This document shows positions 34,872 to 43,841 of a stretch of 64,000 nucleotides of DNA, piece after piece (the stretch's first letter is position 1; each line of letters begins with the position of its first letter). A model generated the notes under the pieces. It was not told the origin of the DNA, made no database searches, and saw only the letters and a list, made by a program, of their open reading frames with translations. Position numbers and translations under genes: made by a program. Source of the DNA: Nocardiopsis sinuspersici (GTDB taxonomy: Bacteria; Actinomycetota; Actinomycetes; Streptosporangiales; Streptosporangiaceae); NCBI GenBank assembly GCA_008638415.1, contig VWVT01000018.1, forward strand, positions 1 through 64,000, given 5' to 3'.

Positions 34872-34936
34872 CCCGGCGCGGTACCGCGGACACCGTCCCG
34901 TCACGGCCGGAACCCCGGTGCGACCGGGGCCCGAAG

Positions 34937-34978
34937 GCACGACGAAGCCCCCGCCGGTCGGCGGGGGCTTCGTCGTGC
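34937..34978 (+). terminator. Strong terminator after fabF
   Basis: A perfect 19-base-pair stem (34937-34955 with 34960-34978) and four-base loop lies 65 bases after the fabF stop. Confidence 0.9.
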
Positions 34979-35079
34979 GCGGGGCCGGAGCCGGCGGAGG
35001 GCACGACCGCGGAACAAGCCATGAAGGTGAGTTGAACAGCCGAGAACAGGCCTTCAGGTAGGACCGATTCCCGGTCACC

Positions 35080-36258
35080 ATGAGGACTGTGTCTGCTCTG
35101 CACTCCCAACACACTCCCCCGACGCGGCGGGACGAGCCCGGTGCGCTCCTCCACCGCTCCTCTCGCGCCTCCGCCTACCGACCCGTCGTCGACCTGGACT
35201 CGGGGTCCGTGGTGGCGGTCGAGGTCGCCGCCGCTCCGCCGGCCGTACGGGGCTCCCACACGGAGGTGACCGTCCAGGAGGAGTCGGCGGTGGCCGAGTG
35301 GCTCCTGGCCCTGGTGCAGGAGGCGGCCGCGACCGAGAGCCTGCTTCCGCTGGTGCTGCCGCTGCCCGCGCGGATGCTGGCCGGCGAGGGGTTCGTGTCG
35401 CTGATGGAGAGCCGGCTGCGCCGTGCGGGCCGCCGCCCGCGCGACATCACCCTCATGCTCAGCGCCGACATGGCCGAGATGGCGAGGGCGACCGTGGTGT
35501 CGGGGACCGCCCGGCTGCGGTCGGCCGGCTTCCGGTGCGGGTTCGGCACGGCGATGGTGCGCCCCGACCTGGTGGTGGAGGCCGCGCCGTTCCTCATGCG
35601 GATCGACCCCGGGATCGTGTCCGGGGTGGCCGAGGACCAGCGGCACGCCACGGTGGTGGAGGGCCTGGCGCGGATCGGACGGGGCAGCGGGGTGTACGCG
35701 CTGGCCTCGGGCGTGCTCTCGGCCGAGGACGTGGTGCGGCTGCGCCGCTGCGGGATCCGTGTGGGGACGGGCCCCTTCTTCGCCGACCAGACCTGGCGGC
35801 CCGGTGAGCGGGTGGCCCTGGTGCCCGAACCGACCGCCGGGCAGGACGGGCAGGAGGACGCGGGGCCGCGGGTCACCGAGTTCATGGTGCCGCCGGTGGG
35901 ACTGGACGCCGACGCCACCTCCGAGCAGGTGCTGGAGTCCTTCACCGGGAACCCCGCGCTGAACAGCGTCATCCTCATCGACCACCGGGAGCGGCCGGTG
36001 GGGGTGGTCGACCGCACCAGGTTCCTGCTGTCGGTGACCGGCCGCTACGGGCACGCCCTGCACGCCAAGCGCCCGGCGCTGCGGCTGGCGGAGTCGCCGC
36101 GCACGGTCCCGGCGTGGATGTCGGCGCTGGCGGCGCTACGGGTGGCCGGCCAGGACACCGAGCGGGTCTACGACGACCTGATCGCGACCAACACCTACGG
36201 CCAGTGCCTGGGTGTGGTGCACATCAGCGCCCTCATCCAGTCGCTGTCGCGCAGCTGA
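35080..36258 (+). CDS. Degenerate EAL-domain protein with C-terminal CBS-like region
   Basis: Residues about 25-240 keep the EAL-barrel order but not its catalysts: the EAL signature is VEVAAA, the DDFGTG loop is RCGFGTAM, and the lysine before ID is arginine (FLMRID). The C-terminal third (about 265-390; EQVLESFTGNPALNSVILIDHRERPVGVVDRTRF) resembles a CBS pair. It therefore probably binds a nucleotide or partner and does not cleave cyclic di-GMP. It has no membrane segment. Its place just after the fab operon terminator gives no clear functional hint. Confidence 0.8.
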   Translation: MRTVSALHSQHTPPTRRDEPGALLHRSSRASAYRPVVDLDSGSVVAVEVAAAPPAVRGSHTEVTVQEESAVAEWLLALVQEAAATESLLPLVLPLPARMLAGEGFVSLMESRLRRAGRRPRDITLMLSADMAEMARATVVSGTARLRSAGFRCGFGTAMVRPDLVVEAAPFLMRIDPGIVSGVAEDQRHATVVEGLARIGRGSGVYALASGVLSAEDVVRLRRCGIRVGTGPFFADQTWRPGERVALVPEPTAGQDGQEDAGPRVTEFMVPPVGLDADATSEQVLESFTGNPALNSVILIDHRERPVGVVDRTRFLLSVTGRYGHALHAKRPALRLAESPRTVPAWMSALAALRVAGQDTERVYDDLIATNTYGQCLGVVHISALIQSLSRS

Positions 36259-36273
36259 TCCCGAGCGCGGCGA

Positions 36274-36306
36274 AGCCCCGCCGCCCGGGGCCGGGGACGC
36301 GGGGCT
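36274..36306. terminator. Terminator between convergent genes
   Basis: AGCCCCGC (36274-36281) pairs with GCGGGGCT (36299-36306), and a small CCGG-rich hairpin lies in the loop. It sits between the EAL-like gene and the SGNH hydrolase gene, which converge. Confidence 0.6.
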
Positions 36307-36319
36307 CCACGGAAGCGGG

Positions 36320-37291
36320 TCAGTCCACGGGGTCGGGACCCTTGGTACCCGAGGGGCTGCTGGTTGGCGCGGGGCCGTCTCCCGCGGGGTAGCCGCTGTG
36401 CGCCGCGTCGGGGCTCCGGCCCTCTTCGATGGCCCTGGCGATCTCGGCGCGGGTGGCCTCGTCGTGCAGGTACTCCAGCCGGGGGCGCTTGGGCAGACGG
36501 CCGTCTCCGGAGGAGCGGCCCATGACGCGGCGGCGCACCCACGGCACCCCGTACTGGCGGGCCCAGCGGCGGTTCTCCCTGCGGCGCAGGATGCGGGGCA
36601 ACTGCTGGGGCGGGGTGATCCACGGGTCGGTCCAGGACTCGCGCGGCCCCATGGGGAAGCCGAGGAGGTCGGCGATGCGCGCGGCGACGATCTGGTGGCC
36701 CGTGCTGTTGAGGTGCAACCGGTCCTCGCTCCAGGCCCGGGAGTCGGTGAGGGCGTTGAGTGCCCACAGGTCGACGATCTCGGTTCCTGTACGCTCGGCG
36801 ACAGCGCGCATGTGCATGCTGAACACGGCGATACGGCCCCGGTAGTAGCGCAGGACCGGGATCCAGCCGGTGTCGTGTCCGGACAGGATCACCACGCGGA
36901 TACCGGCGTCGCGCAACCGGCGTATGCCCCACTCGAAGTGCTCGGCCAGCCGGTCGAGGTCGTTGCCCGGGCGCAGGACGTCGTTGCCTCCGGCGAGGAC
37001 GGTGACCAGGTCGGGCTTCCATTCGAGCGTCTGGTCGAGCTGGTCACCGAAGATGTGCCGCATCCGGCGTCCGCGCACACCCAGGTTGGCGTAGCGGAAG
37101 TCGGGGGTGACCGTGCCCAGGTGCTCCGCGAGGCGGTCGGCGAACCCCCGGTACTCGCCGTTGGGGCCGCTGTCGTCTTCCATCCCCTCGGTGATGCTGT
37201 CACCGATCGCCACGTACGACCGGATGGCGTCCGGTCTGTTCAGGCGAGCGGCCGCTGGGGGATTCGTCTCAAGGTCTGTCACGTCAACCAA
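36320..37291 (-). CDS. SGNH/GDSL-family hydrolase
   Basis: The 323-residue protein shows the four SGNH blocks: AIGDSITEG (nucleophile Ser), NLGVRG, VLAGGNDVL and DRLHLNSTGHQIVA (catalytic Asp-His). No signal peptide is present, so a cytosolic esterase is expected. The last 90 residues are basic then Pro/Ser-rich and may be disordered. Substrates of this actinomycete group are not established. Confidence 0.92.
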   Translation of the reverse strand: MVDVTDLETNPPAAARLNRPDAIRSYVAIGDSITEGMEDDSGPNGEYRGFADRLAEHLGTVTPDFRYANLGVRGRRMRHIFGDQLDQTLEWKPDLVTVLAGGNDVLRPGNDLDRLAEHFEWGIRRLRDAGIRVVILSGHDTGWIPVLRYYRGRIAVFSMHMRAVAERTGTEIVDLWALNALTDSRAWSEDRLHLNSTGHQIVAARIADLLGFPMGPRESWTDPWITPPQQLPRILRRRENRRWARQYGVPWVRRRVMGRSSGDGRLPKRPRLEYLHDEATRAEIARAIEEGRSPDAAHSGYPAGDGPAPTSSPSGTKGPDPVD

Positions 37292-37965
37292 TCATCCGGC
37301 TCGACCGTCCCACGCCTGAGCAGCGCCGGGGGCGCGCGTGTACGGCAATCGCTGGTGTCGGGCCGCGTTCCGGCCACCGACCCGTGTCCGAACACCGTCG
37401 ACCCCTGTCGGCCGCCGGACGCGGCCGCACGGCCGAAGGTCGTTCGGGCGAGGACAGTGCCCGTCCAGCATACCCACCACCGGTGACGACCCGCCTGGAT
37501 CAGGGTGCGGCGACACACTCCGGCGCCGCCCTCCACCCTGCACGACGTACGGCACGCACGTGCTGCCCCGAAGGGGCGCGGATGCGAAGGCGTCGTGAAC
37601 ATCGACGATCGACGGGCCCGGGAGGATCCCGAAGCCTGATATGAGGTAGGTCACAAGCCCGCACGGGTCACGGGCGCGAAGCTCCCCCGCTCCCGACGGA
37701 CACGCAGCGTGTCCGCCCGGCGCCACCTCCAGGCCGGACCTACCCGGGGGTACCCATGTAGCCCGCGGGCACGTACGATTTCGGGGAAGTGCTCACGGCA
37801 CCCCTGTCCCCTGGTTCGCCGTGCCCACCCACGGCACACCGGAACGGCTCACCGTCCGGCTCCCACGCGGGTGAAGGGGCGCGTACTGTGGTGCATCGAA
37901 CCGAAGGCCCGTGCGGTTCCTCCCCAATTCACGTGCAGACACCAGGAGGTCGAGGTCCCCAGCGG
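37292..37965. other. Intergenic region with divergent promoters
   Basis: These 674 bases lie between two divergent genes. I find no convincing coding frame on either strand and no strong inverted repeat. AGGAGG at 37943-37948 lies 17 bases before the ATG of the rightward gene, which is too far for normal initiation. Confidence 0.5.
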
Positions 37966-40320
37966 ATGAACGCCGTCTCTCCGATCTGCCTCGTCGACCT
38001 CGCGCCCGCGCTGCGGTGGTCGAAGTCGCCGGATGTGGCACCCCTGCTCCACCACGACCGCCTGATCGACGGCTGGTGGCACTCGCTGCCGGTCGCACGC
38101 GTCCTGGACATCGCGGGCCCGCCCTGGCTCGCCCACGGTATCGCCCGCCTGGCGCTGGAGCAGTGGGCGCACGTCCCCCTGGCCGAGTTCCTGCCGAACC
38201 TGCGCACACAGCCGGTGAGCTGCGACGACCTCTCCGAGCCCGTCCGCGGCGCGGTCGTCGCCACCGCCGGGGACTGGGAGCGCCTCATCTCCGCCAGCCC
38301 CCAGGAGATCAGCGAGTGGCGGTTCCCCGGCTGCGGCGCCATGGACGTGGTGAGCACGGTGGCCTGGCGTTCACTGCGGCCCTGCTGCGAGCTGCCCTCG
38401 GGACCCACGCCCTCCCCCGCGCTGATGATGGAGGCCGTGCGCACCATCGCCCACTGGCTGCCCGACTCCGCTCCCGAACACGTGCGCAACGCGCTGGACT
38501 ACCTCAACGCCGCCACGGGCGCCGACCGCGACGCGGGGGCCTCCGAGGGCGCCGGGTCCGACCCGACGCCGCCGCAGACCCCGGCGACCCGCGCGATCCG
38601 CACCCTGCGGGCCCTGCGCGCCCGGCGTGGCGAGAACCAGGAGTCCGAGCCCGGGACCGGGGCCGACGACCAGTCGGTGGCCCCCACCGCCATGGTCAGC
38701 TCCGCGGCGATGATCCCCAGCTCCGCCCTGAGCTCCGAGGCGGTGGGCGGCGACGGCGCCCAGGCCAACGGCACGGGCGACCTGCGTTCGCAGTTCCGCA
38801 GCTCCCTGCTGGGCCCCGGACGCACACTGCGCCGCCCCAGCTTCGGCCCGCCCAAGGCGACACGCCCCGACCACGTGGAGGAGCGGCCCCCCACCCCCGC
38901 GCTGGGCCAGCACCCGCTGGTGGACCTGGTCGAGGAGATGTTCCGCTCCTGGCCCGAACTGGAGCGCACCGTCGCCGCCGAGCGCCTGTTCGCGACCGAC
39001 CCCATCAGCATCCGCGTGCTCTCGGAGCAGATCGCGGTGGACGTCACCGAGATCCGCGCCGCCCAGCGCAAGGTCGAGGAGCGCCTGCTGCACTGGCTCA
39101 ACGCGCCCGAGGGCGCGGCGATCACCAAGCACATGCGCGAGCTGTCCGAGCAGCTGGGCTCGGCCACCACCATCGACCGGCTGATCAACGCCCACCCCGA
39201 CCACCCGGTGGACGTGCCCACCCTGCACACGCCCCTGTGGCGGGTGATCATCACCCTGTTCACGGACCGGCGCATGCACAACGGCTGGCTGATCGCCGAC
39301 GACCCCAACCGGTTGCGCTGGCAGACCCGCGAGCTGCTGGGCGACACGCCCAGCGTGACCGAGGCCGGTATCCGGCTGGGCCGGATCGGCATCCGCCAGC
39401 AGGAGCTGCGCGCCTGGCTGCTGAGCACCCCCGGGGTGAGCCTGAGGGACGGGCACGTGTTCGTGGACCCGTCGGTTCCCATGGAGGTGCCCACGGGCCA
39501 CGCGGGCCACACCGCTCCGGAGGATCCGGGGGCCACCACCGAGAACGGACTGCCGATACGCCGGCGCATGGACGGGCAGCAGCCGTCCGCGGCCGACCCC
39601 GAGCCCGAGCCGGCCCACCAGCAAAGACCCGTGTACGACCAGGGCCCCTCCTTCGGCACCGCGGCCCTGGACCCGCACCACGTCGTTCCGCTCGGACCGG
39701 CGCCCGGACAGGCCCACGGCGCTCCGCCCGGAGTACCGGCCGCGCACACCGCTCCGGCTCCCCCGCCCTCACGGCCCGGTGCGAGTGACTCCGCCATGTC
39801 GGCCCGCTGCTTCCGCGCACCCGACGGACGCTGGTGGCACCGCGTCGACATCACCGCCGACCACCTCAACGGCGCCCCCGTGGCCGTTCCCGACGGCTAC
39901 GCCACCCACCTGGGCCTGCAACCCGGGCGCCTGCTGTGCCTGACCGCGCCGGGGGCCGACCTGCTGGTGCTGGTCTGGCGCGACCAGCCCGCGTTCGACT
40001 CCCTGCGCCCCCTGCTGCGCCGCCAGGCCGCACAGCCCGGCGACCGCATGTTCATCACGGTGGCCGGCGACCGCCTGGACGCGCGCAAACTGCCCGCCAC
40101 CGACCTGAGCCGCTACTCCCCCGCCGCACGGGCCCTGCACCTGAGCGGGTACACCGCTCCCGCCTCCACCGACGAGGCCCTGCGGATCCTCTCCCGCCGC
40201 ATCACCGACAACGACGACGAGTCCTTCGCCGATCCGCAGTCGCTGATCGACCTGCTGACCCTGCGCGGTGACAACGACATCGCGGCGGAGCTGCGCTCGG
40301 GCCTGTTCGCCACGCACTAG
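37966..40320 (+). CDS. Large actinomycete protein with sigma-region-4-like helix-turn-helix segments, function unknown
   Basis: The 784-residue protein (from ATG 37966) has an N-terminal domain (about 1-180), a Ser/Ala-rich linker, and a central region whose TVAAERLFATDPISIRVLSEQI and EAGIRLGRIGIRQQEL segments look like sigma-factor region 4 helix-turn-helix units. A Pro-rich linker (about 510-605) leads to a conserved-looking C-terminal domain (about 610-784; GRWWHRVDITADHLNGAPVAVPDGYATHLGL). There are no membrane segments or catalytic motifs. A DNA- or RNA-polymerase-related role is a guess. In-frame starts exist upstream, including GTG at 37933, which sits before AGGAGG. Confidence 0.8.
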   Translation: MNAVSPICLVDLAPALRWSKSPDVAPLLHHDRLIDGWWHSLPVARVLDIAGPPWLAHGIARLALEQWAHVPLAEFLPNLRTQPVSCDDLSEPVRGAVVATAGDWERLISASPQEISEWRFPGCGAMDVVSTVAWRSLRPCCELPSGPTPSPALMMEAVRTIAHWLPDSAPEHVRNALDYLNAATGADRDAGASEGAGSDPTPPQTPATRAIRTLRALRARRGENQESEPGTGADDQSVAPTAMVSSAAMIPSSALSSEAVGGDGAQANGTGDLRSQFRSSLLGPGRTLRRPSFGPPKATRPDHVEERPPTPALGQHPLVDLVEEMFRSWPELERTVAAERLFATDPISIRVLSEQIAVDVTEIRAAQRKVEERLLHWLNAPEGAAITKHMRELSEQLGSATTIDRLINAHPDHPVDVPTLHTPLWRVIITLFTDRRMHNGWLIADDPNRLRWQTRELLGDTPSVTEAGIRLGRIGIRQQELRAWLLSTPGVSLRDGHVFVDPSVPMEVPTGHAGHTAPEDPGATTENGLPIRRRMDGQQPSAADPEPEPAHQQRPVYDQGPSFGTAALDPHHVVPLGPAPGQAHGAPPGVPAAHTAPAPPPSRPGASDSAMSARCFRAPDGRWWHRVDITADHLNGAPVAVPDGYATHLGLQPGRLLCLTAPGADLLVLVWRDQPAFDSLRPLLRRQAAQPGDRMFITVAGDRLDARKLPATDLSRYSPAARALHLSGYTAPASTDEALRILSRRITDNDDESFADPQSLIDLLTLRGDNDIAAELRSGLFATH

Positions 40321-40543
40321 GCGGTGTCTCCCTGAGGCTCCGCCGCGCTTCGCCTCGCGCCCGGACGCCGAAGGTACGGGAACCCCGTCGGCGCCCGGGC
40401 GGACACGGGGTCCGCCGGTGTTCGGGTCCTTCGCGGCGAACCCCCTACCGGAGGACCCCGCTCACCCCACGACCACGGCGGGCCCCTCACACCGGCCTGC
40501 GCGGCAGGCCCGGGGCCCTGTGCCGGGGCGTGGACGACGGGCG

Positions 40544-40924
40544 TCAGAGTGGGTTCAGGCGGGCCTTGAGCAGGCAGAACTCGTTGCCTTCGGGGTCGGC
40601 CAGGACGTGCCACTGCTCCTGCCCCGTCTGGCCGATGTCGGCCGGGCGGGCACCGAGCCGCAGAAGGCGTTCGAGCTCGGCGTCCTGGTCGCGGTCGGTG
40701 GCGTTGACGTCGATGTGCAGCCGGGTCTTCCCCGGTTCCGGCTCGTCCCTGCGGCTGAGGATGATCGTCGGCTGCGGGCCGCCGAACCCCTCGCGCGGCC
40801 CGACCTCCACCATTTCGCCGTCCTCGCGGTCGAGTACCACGAAGTCCAGGACCTCGCACCAGAACCGCGCCAGCGCCTCGGGGTCGCGGCAACCGAGTAC
40901 GAGTTCACTGATACGGCATGCCAT
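40544..40924 (-). CDS. VOC-superfamily (glyoxalase/bleomycin-resistance fold) protein
   Basis: The 126-residue protein has the paired beta-alpha-beta layout of VOC proteins: ISELVLGCRDPEALARFWCEVLDF, TRLHIDVNATDRDQDAELERLLRLGA and WHVLADPEGNEFCLLK. Potential metal ligands are His in LHIDV and Glu in the last block. It is a single-domain actinomycete form that often remains uncharacterised. It stands alone between the 784-residue protein and the MocR gene. Confidence 0.9.
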   Translation of the reverse strand: MACRISELVLGCRDPEALARFWCEVLDFVVLDREDGEMVEVGPREGFGGPQPTIILSRRDEPEPGKTRLHIDVNATDRDQDAELERLLRLGARPADIGQTGQEQWHVLADPEGNEFCLLKARLNPL

Positions 40925-41143
40925 GGACGAAACCTGCTCTCAGTTCGGGGGATGCCGGGAAGGCCGCACGCGAGTCCCATGGGCTCCCGGCAGTGGGAAC
41001 GACCCCGCGATCGTAGTGGACGGGGCGGGCACCGGTGAAGTGGTTTCGGAGCCGCCCCGGTCCGGGCGGGGGCGGCCGGGCGGGGGCGTCGGCCGCTCAG
41101 CGGGGAGGCCGGCTTCGGGCCACGGCCCCGGAGTCCGGGCCCG

Positions 41144-42592
41144 TCACCGTGCCCTCAGGGCGCGCGCCAGGCGCCGCACCCCCAGGGTCACCTCCTGGGC
41201 TCCCGAGGTTCCGGCGAAGCCGAGCCGCAGGTGCGGCGCGGTCGGCTCGGCCGGGAAGTAGGCCCGCCCCGGAGCCACGGCCACACCCTCGCGCAGCGCC
41301 GCCGCCGCGGTCTCCGACTCGTCGCTCCCTTCGGGCAGGCGCAGCCACAGGTGGTAGCCGCCCCGCCGGGAGACGGGCTGCTCCAGGTGGGGAAGCTCGC
41401 GCACCAGGGCGTCGGTCATGGCGGTGCGCCGCTCGGTCAGGCCCGCGGCCACGGCGCGCAGGTGCCGGGGCCAGGCCGGGGAGCCCACGAGTTCCAGGGC
41501 GGCCTCCTGGAGCGGGCGCGCAACGAAGAAGCTGTCCACGACCTGGATGGCGCGCAGGCGGCGCAGGACCGGTCCCCGGGCGGCGAGCGCCCCCACCCGC
41601 AGGCTCGGGGAGGTGACCTTGGTCAGTGAGCACGCGTGCACGACGGTGCCGTGCTCGTCCTCCGACGCCAGGGTGGGCGGCAGCGGCGCGGCGTCGGTGT
41701 GGGCGAGGCGGCGGGCGAAGTCGTCCTCCACGACGAACGCGTTCGCGGCGCGGGCGATGCGCAGGACCTCCGCGCGCCGGTGCGGGGCGAGCACGGCCCC
41801 GGTGGGGTTGTGAAAGAGCGGCTGGCACAGGAGCAGGCGTGCTCCGGTGGCCGCGAAGGCGTCCTCCAGCAGGTCGGTACGCAGCCCGTCGGCGTCGACG
41901 GGGACGGGGACCGGCCGCACTCCGCAGGCACGGGCCGCGGCCAGCAGGCCGGGGTAGGTGGGCGACTCCACCAGGGCGGAGGAGCCGGGCGGCGCCAGCG
42001 CCCGCAGGGCCGTGGTCAGAGAGCTCTGGCCCCCGCCGGTGACCAGGACGTCGGCGGCGTCGAGGGGGCCGGAGGGGCCGGCGATCTCACGGGCGAACCA
42101 GCCGCGCAGCTCCTCCAGGCCCTCGACCGGCGGCTGCGCCCACACTCCCGGGCGGCGGGCCGCGCCCGCCAGTGCGCTCGCGAGCGCGCGTTCGGGCCGA
42201 AGCGACGCGTGCAGGTAGCCGCCGTGGAGGCCGGTCACCCCGGGCAGGGGCACGGAGAGCGTGGCCAGGACACCGGTGTCGTCGACGGAGCGGGGCAGGC
42301 CCTCCCCCGGTGCGGTGGCCGGTTCGGCGCTCAGAGCGACTTCCTGCCAGGAGGTGTCCTCGGGTGCGCGCGCGGGCCGTTCGTTCCGGGCCCGGAAGGA
42401 TCCGGCACCGGGCCGGGTGACGAGGAAGCCCTCCGCGGCGAGCCGGGCGACGGCACGGGAGACCGTCACCGGACTCACGCCGTATTGCTCCACCAGGGAC
42501 CGGCTGGAGGGCAGCTTCTCTCCGGGTGGATAGCGGTCGAACGCCATACGCAGCCGATCGCGAAGATCTGCGACGCTGCTATTCTTTTTCAT
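41144..42592 (-). CDS. MocR-type regulator (GntR DNA-binding domain fused to class I aminotransferase)
   Basis: The 482-residue protein has a GntR winged helix (about 5-70; PSSRSLVEQYGVSPVTVSRAVARLAAEGFL) and an aminotransferase-like domain with DVLVTGGGQSSLTTALRAL, the NPTGAVL motif and SLTKVTSPSLRVG, where the PLP-binding lysine is expected. MocR proteins use PLP or its adducts as ligand. The ATG at 42592 lies inside a palindrome and overlaps the start codon of the divergent EamA transporter, which it probably controls. Confidence 0.93.
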   Translation of the reverse strand: MKKNSSVADLRDRLRMAFDRYPPGEKLPSSRSLVEQYGVSPVTVSRAVARLAAEGFLVTRPGAGSFRARNERPARAPEDTSWQEVALSAEPATAPGEGLPRSVDDTGVLATLSVPLPGVTGLHGGYLHASLRPERALASALAGAARRPGVWAQPPVEGLEELRGWFAREIAGPSGPLDAADVLVTGGGQSSLTTALRALAPPGSSALVESPTYPGLLAAARACGVRPVPVPVDADGLRTDLLEDAFAATGARLLLCQPLFHNPTGAVLAPHRRAEVLRIARAANAFVVEDDFARRLAHTDAAPLPPTLASEDEHGTVVHACSLTKVTSPSLRVGALAARGPVLRRLRAIQVVDSFFVARPLQEAALELVGSPAWPRHLRAVAAGLTERRTAMTDALVRELPHLEQPVSRRGGYHLWLRLPEGSDESETAAAALREGVAVAPGRAYFPAEPTAPHLRLGFAGTSGAQEVTLGVRRLARALRAR

Positions 42593-42608
42593 GAGAGCAA
42601 AGAATAGC
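42578..42608. promoter_or_regulatory. Palindromic operator/double promoter between mocR-type gene and EamA gene
   Basis: GCTATTCTTT (42578-42587) and AAAGAATAGC (42599-42608) are perfect ten-base arms around 11 bases. Each strand carries TATTCT, a -10-like hexamer, 5-8 bases before the ATG on that strand. Both mRNAs could therefore be leaderless, and one bound regulator would block both. Confidence 0.7.
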
Positions 42609-43496
42609 GCTACCGTCACGGACCGGGTAGCGGTGCGCGACGGAGGCCTGTGGGCCGCGCTGGGCGTCCTGGCCTTCTCCCTCACCTTTCCCGCGACCCT
42701 GTGGTCCCTCGACGGCTTCGGCCCCTGGACGTCCACGGCCCTGCGCTGTTCACTGGCCGGGCTGGTCGCCGCCGGGTGCCTGTACGCGGCCCGCGCCCCC
42801 CGACCGGCCCCGGCCCTGGTCCCCGCGCTGCTCGTGGTGGCGTCCGGGTGCGTGGTCGCCTTCCCGCTGTTCACCGCGATGGCCCTGCGGACGACGTCGG
42901 CCGGGAACGCGGCCGTGGTGGTCGGCGCCCTGCCGTTGGCCACGGCCGCCTACTCGTCCGTGCGCACGGGCACGCGCCACTCCCCCCTGTTCTGGGCGGC
43001 GGCGGTCACGGGGGCCGCCGCCGTCATCGCGTTCACCCTCGCGCGGACCGGCGGCGCGCTCGGCGTGGGCGACCTGTACCTGTTCGCGGCGCTGGCCGGG
43101 GCGGCGGCCGGCTACGCCGAGGGCGGGCGGCTCGCGAGCGGCGTGCCGGGCTGGCAGGTGATCTCCTGGGCACTGGTGCTGTCACTGCCGCTGACGCTGC
43201 CCCTGTCAGCCGTCGCGCTCGCCCTGGAGCCCGTCCACGTGACACCGGCGGCGCTGACGGGCCTGGCCTACCTGGCCCTGGTGAGCCAGTTCGGCGGGTT
43301 CGTGGCCTGGTACCGCGGCATGGGCCTGATCGGCGTGGTGCGGGCCAGCCAGTTGCAGTTGGCCCAGCCCCTGCTGACCCTGGCCTGGGCCGCGCTGCTG
43401 CTCGGCGAGCACCTGTCCCCCGCCGCCCCGCCCACCGCGGCCGTGGTCCTCGTCTGCGTGGTGGTCACGCAGCGGGCCCGGCGAACCGGCCTGTGA
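42591..43496 (+). CDS. EamA/DMT-family transporter
   Basis: The 301-residue protein has ten predicted membrane segments in two EamA halves (GLWAALGVLAFSLTFPATLW onward, and GDLYLFAALAGAAAGYAEGG onward; AWAALLLGEHLSP is the typical end of the second). Such carriers export amino acids or metabolites. It pairs with the divergent MocR-type regulator, a frequent arrangement. The ATG at 42591 shares the CATG with the regulator start; a GTG about 40 bases downstream is an alternative. Confidence 0.9.
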   Translation: MRAKNSATVTDRVAVRDGGLWAALGVLAFSLTFPATLWSLDGFGPWTSTALRCSLAGLVAAGCLYAARAPRPAPALVPALLVVASGCVVAFPLFTAMALRTTSAGNAAVVVGALPLATAAYSSVRTGTRHSPLFWAAAVTGAAAVIAFTLARTGGALGVGDLYLFAALAGAAAGYAEGGRLASGVPGWQVISWALVLSLPLTLPLSAVALALEPVHVTPAALTGLAYLALVSQFGGFVAWYRGMGLIGVVRASQLQLAQPLLTLAWAALLLGEHLSPAAPPTAAVVLVCVVVTQRARRTGL

Positions 43497-43841
43497 CGCG
43501 CCCGAGCGCCGTCCGGTTCGGCGGTCGCTCCGATCCTCCACTGCCGGTTGTGGCCAGGCCGAGGCCACAGGTGGACGTGATTCGGTCGGCCGCTGCGGGG
43601 CGCGGAGACACCGCCGGCGGGAACGCCGTCCCCCATCTGTGTCGCGTGGTGCTCCAGAGAGACGGGTAGTCGGCTACGCGGCCGAGGGCACGACGTCAAC
43701 CGCCGAAGAACCGTTTTCCCTTTTATATCCTGACCGAATTTCGGCCTGCGTGTGTGCGACGGACATTCCCGAAAATGCGCCCTAATGTGAGGGCGAATAC
43801 ATCCGGGGAATCGCATCCCTCACACCGACCACGAGGTGAAC
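43497..43841. other. Intergenic region upstream of the haloperoxidase
   Basis: No gene is seen in these 345 bases. The last 130 are AT-richer (TTTTATATCC near 43725; TAATGT near 43783) and probably contain the haloperoxidase promoter. No clear operator is recognised. Confidence 0.5.

Noticed and set aside
43836..43841. GTG start for the haloperoxidase
   Set aside because: The GAGG ribosome site lies directly against it; spacing fits ATG 43842.
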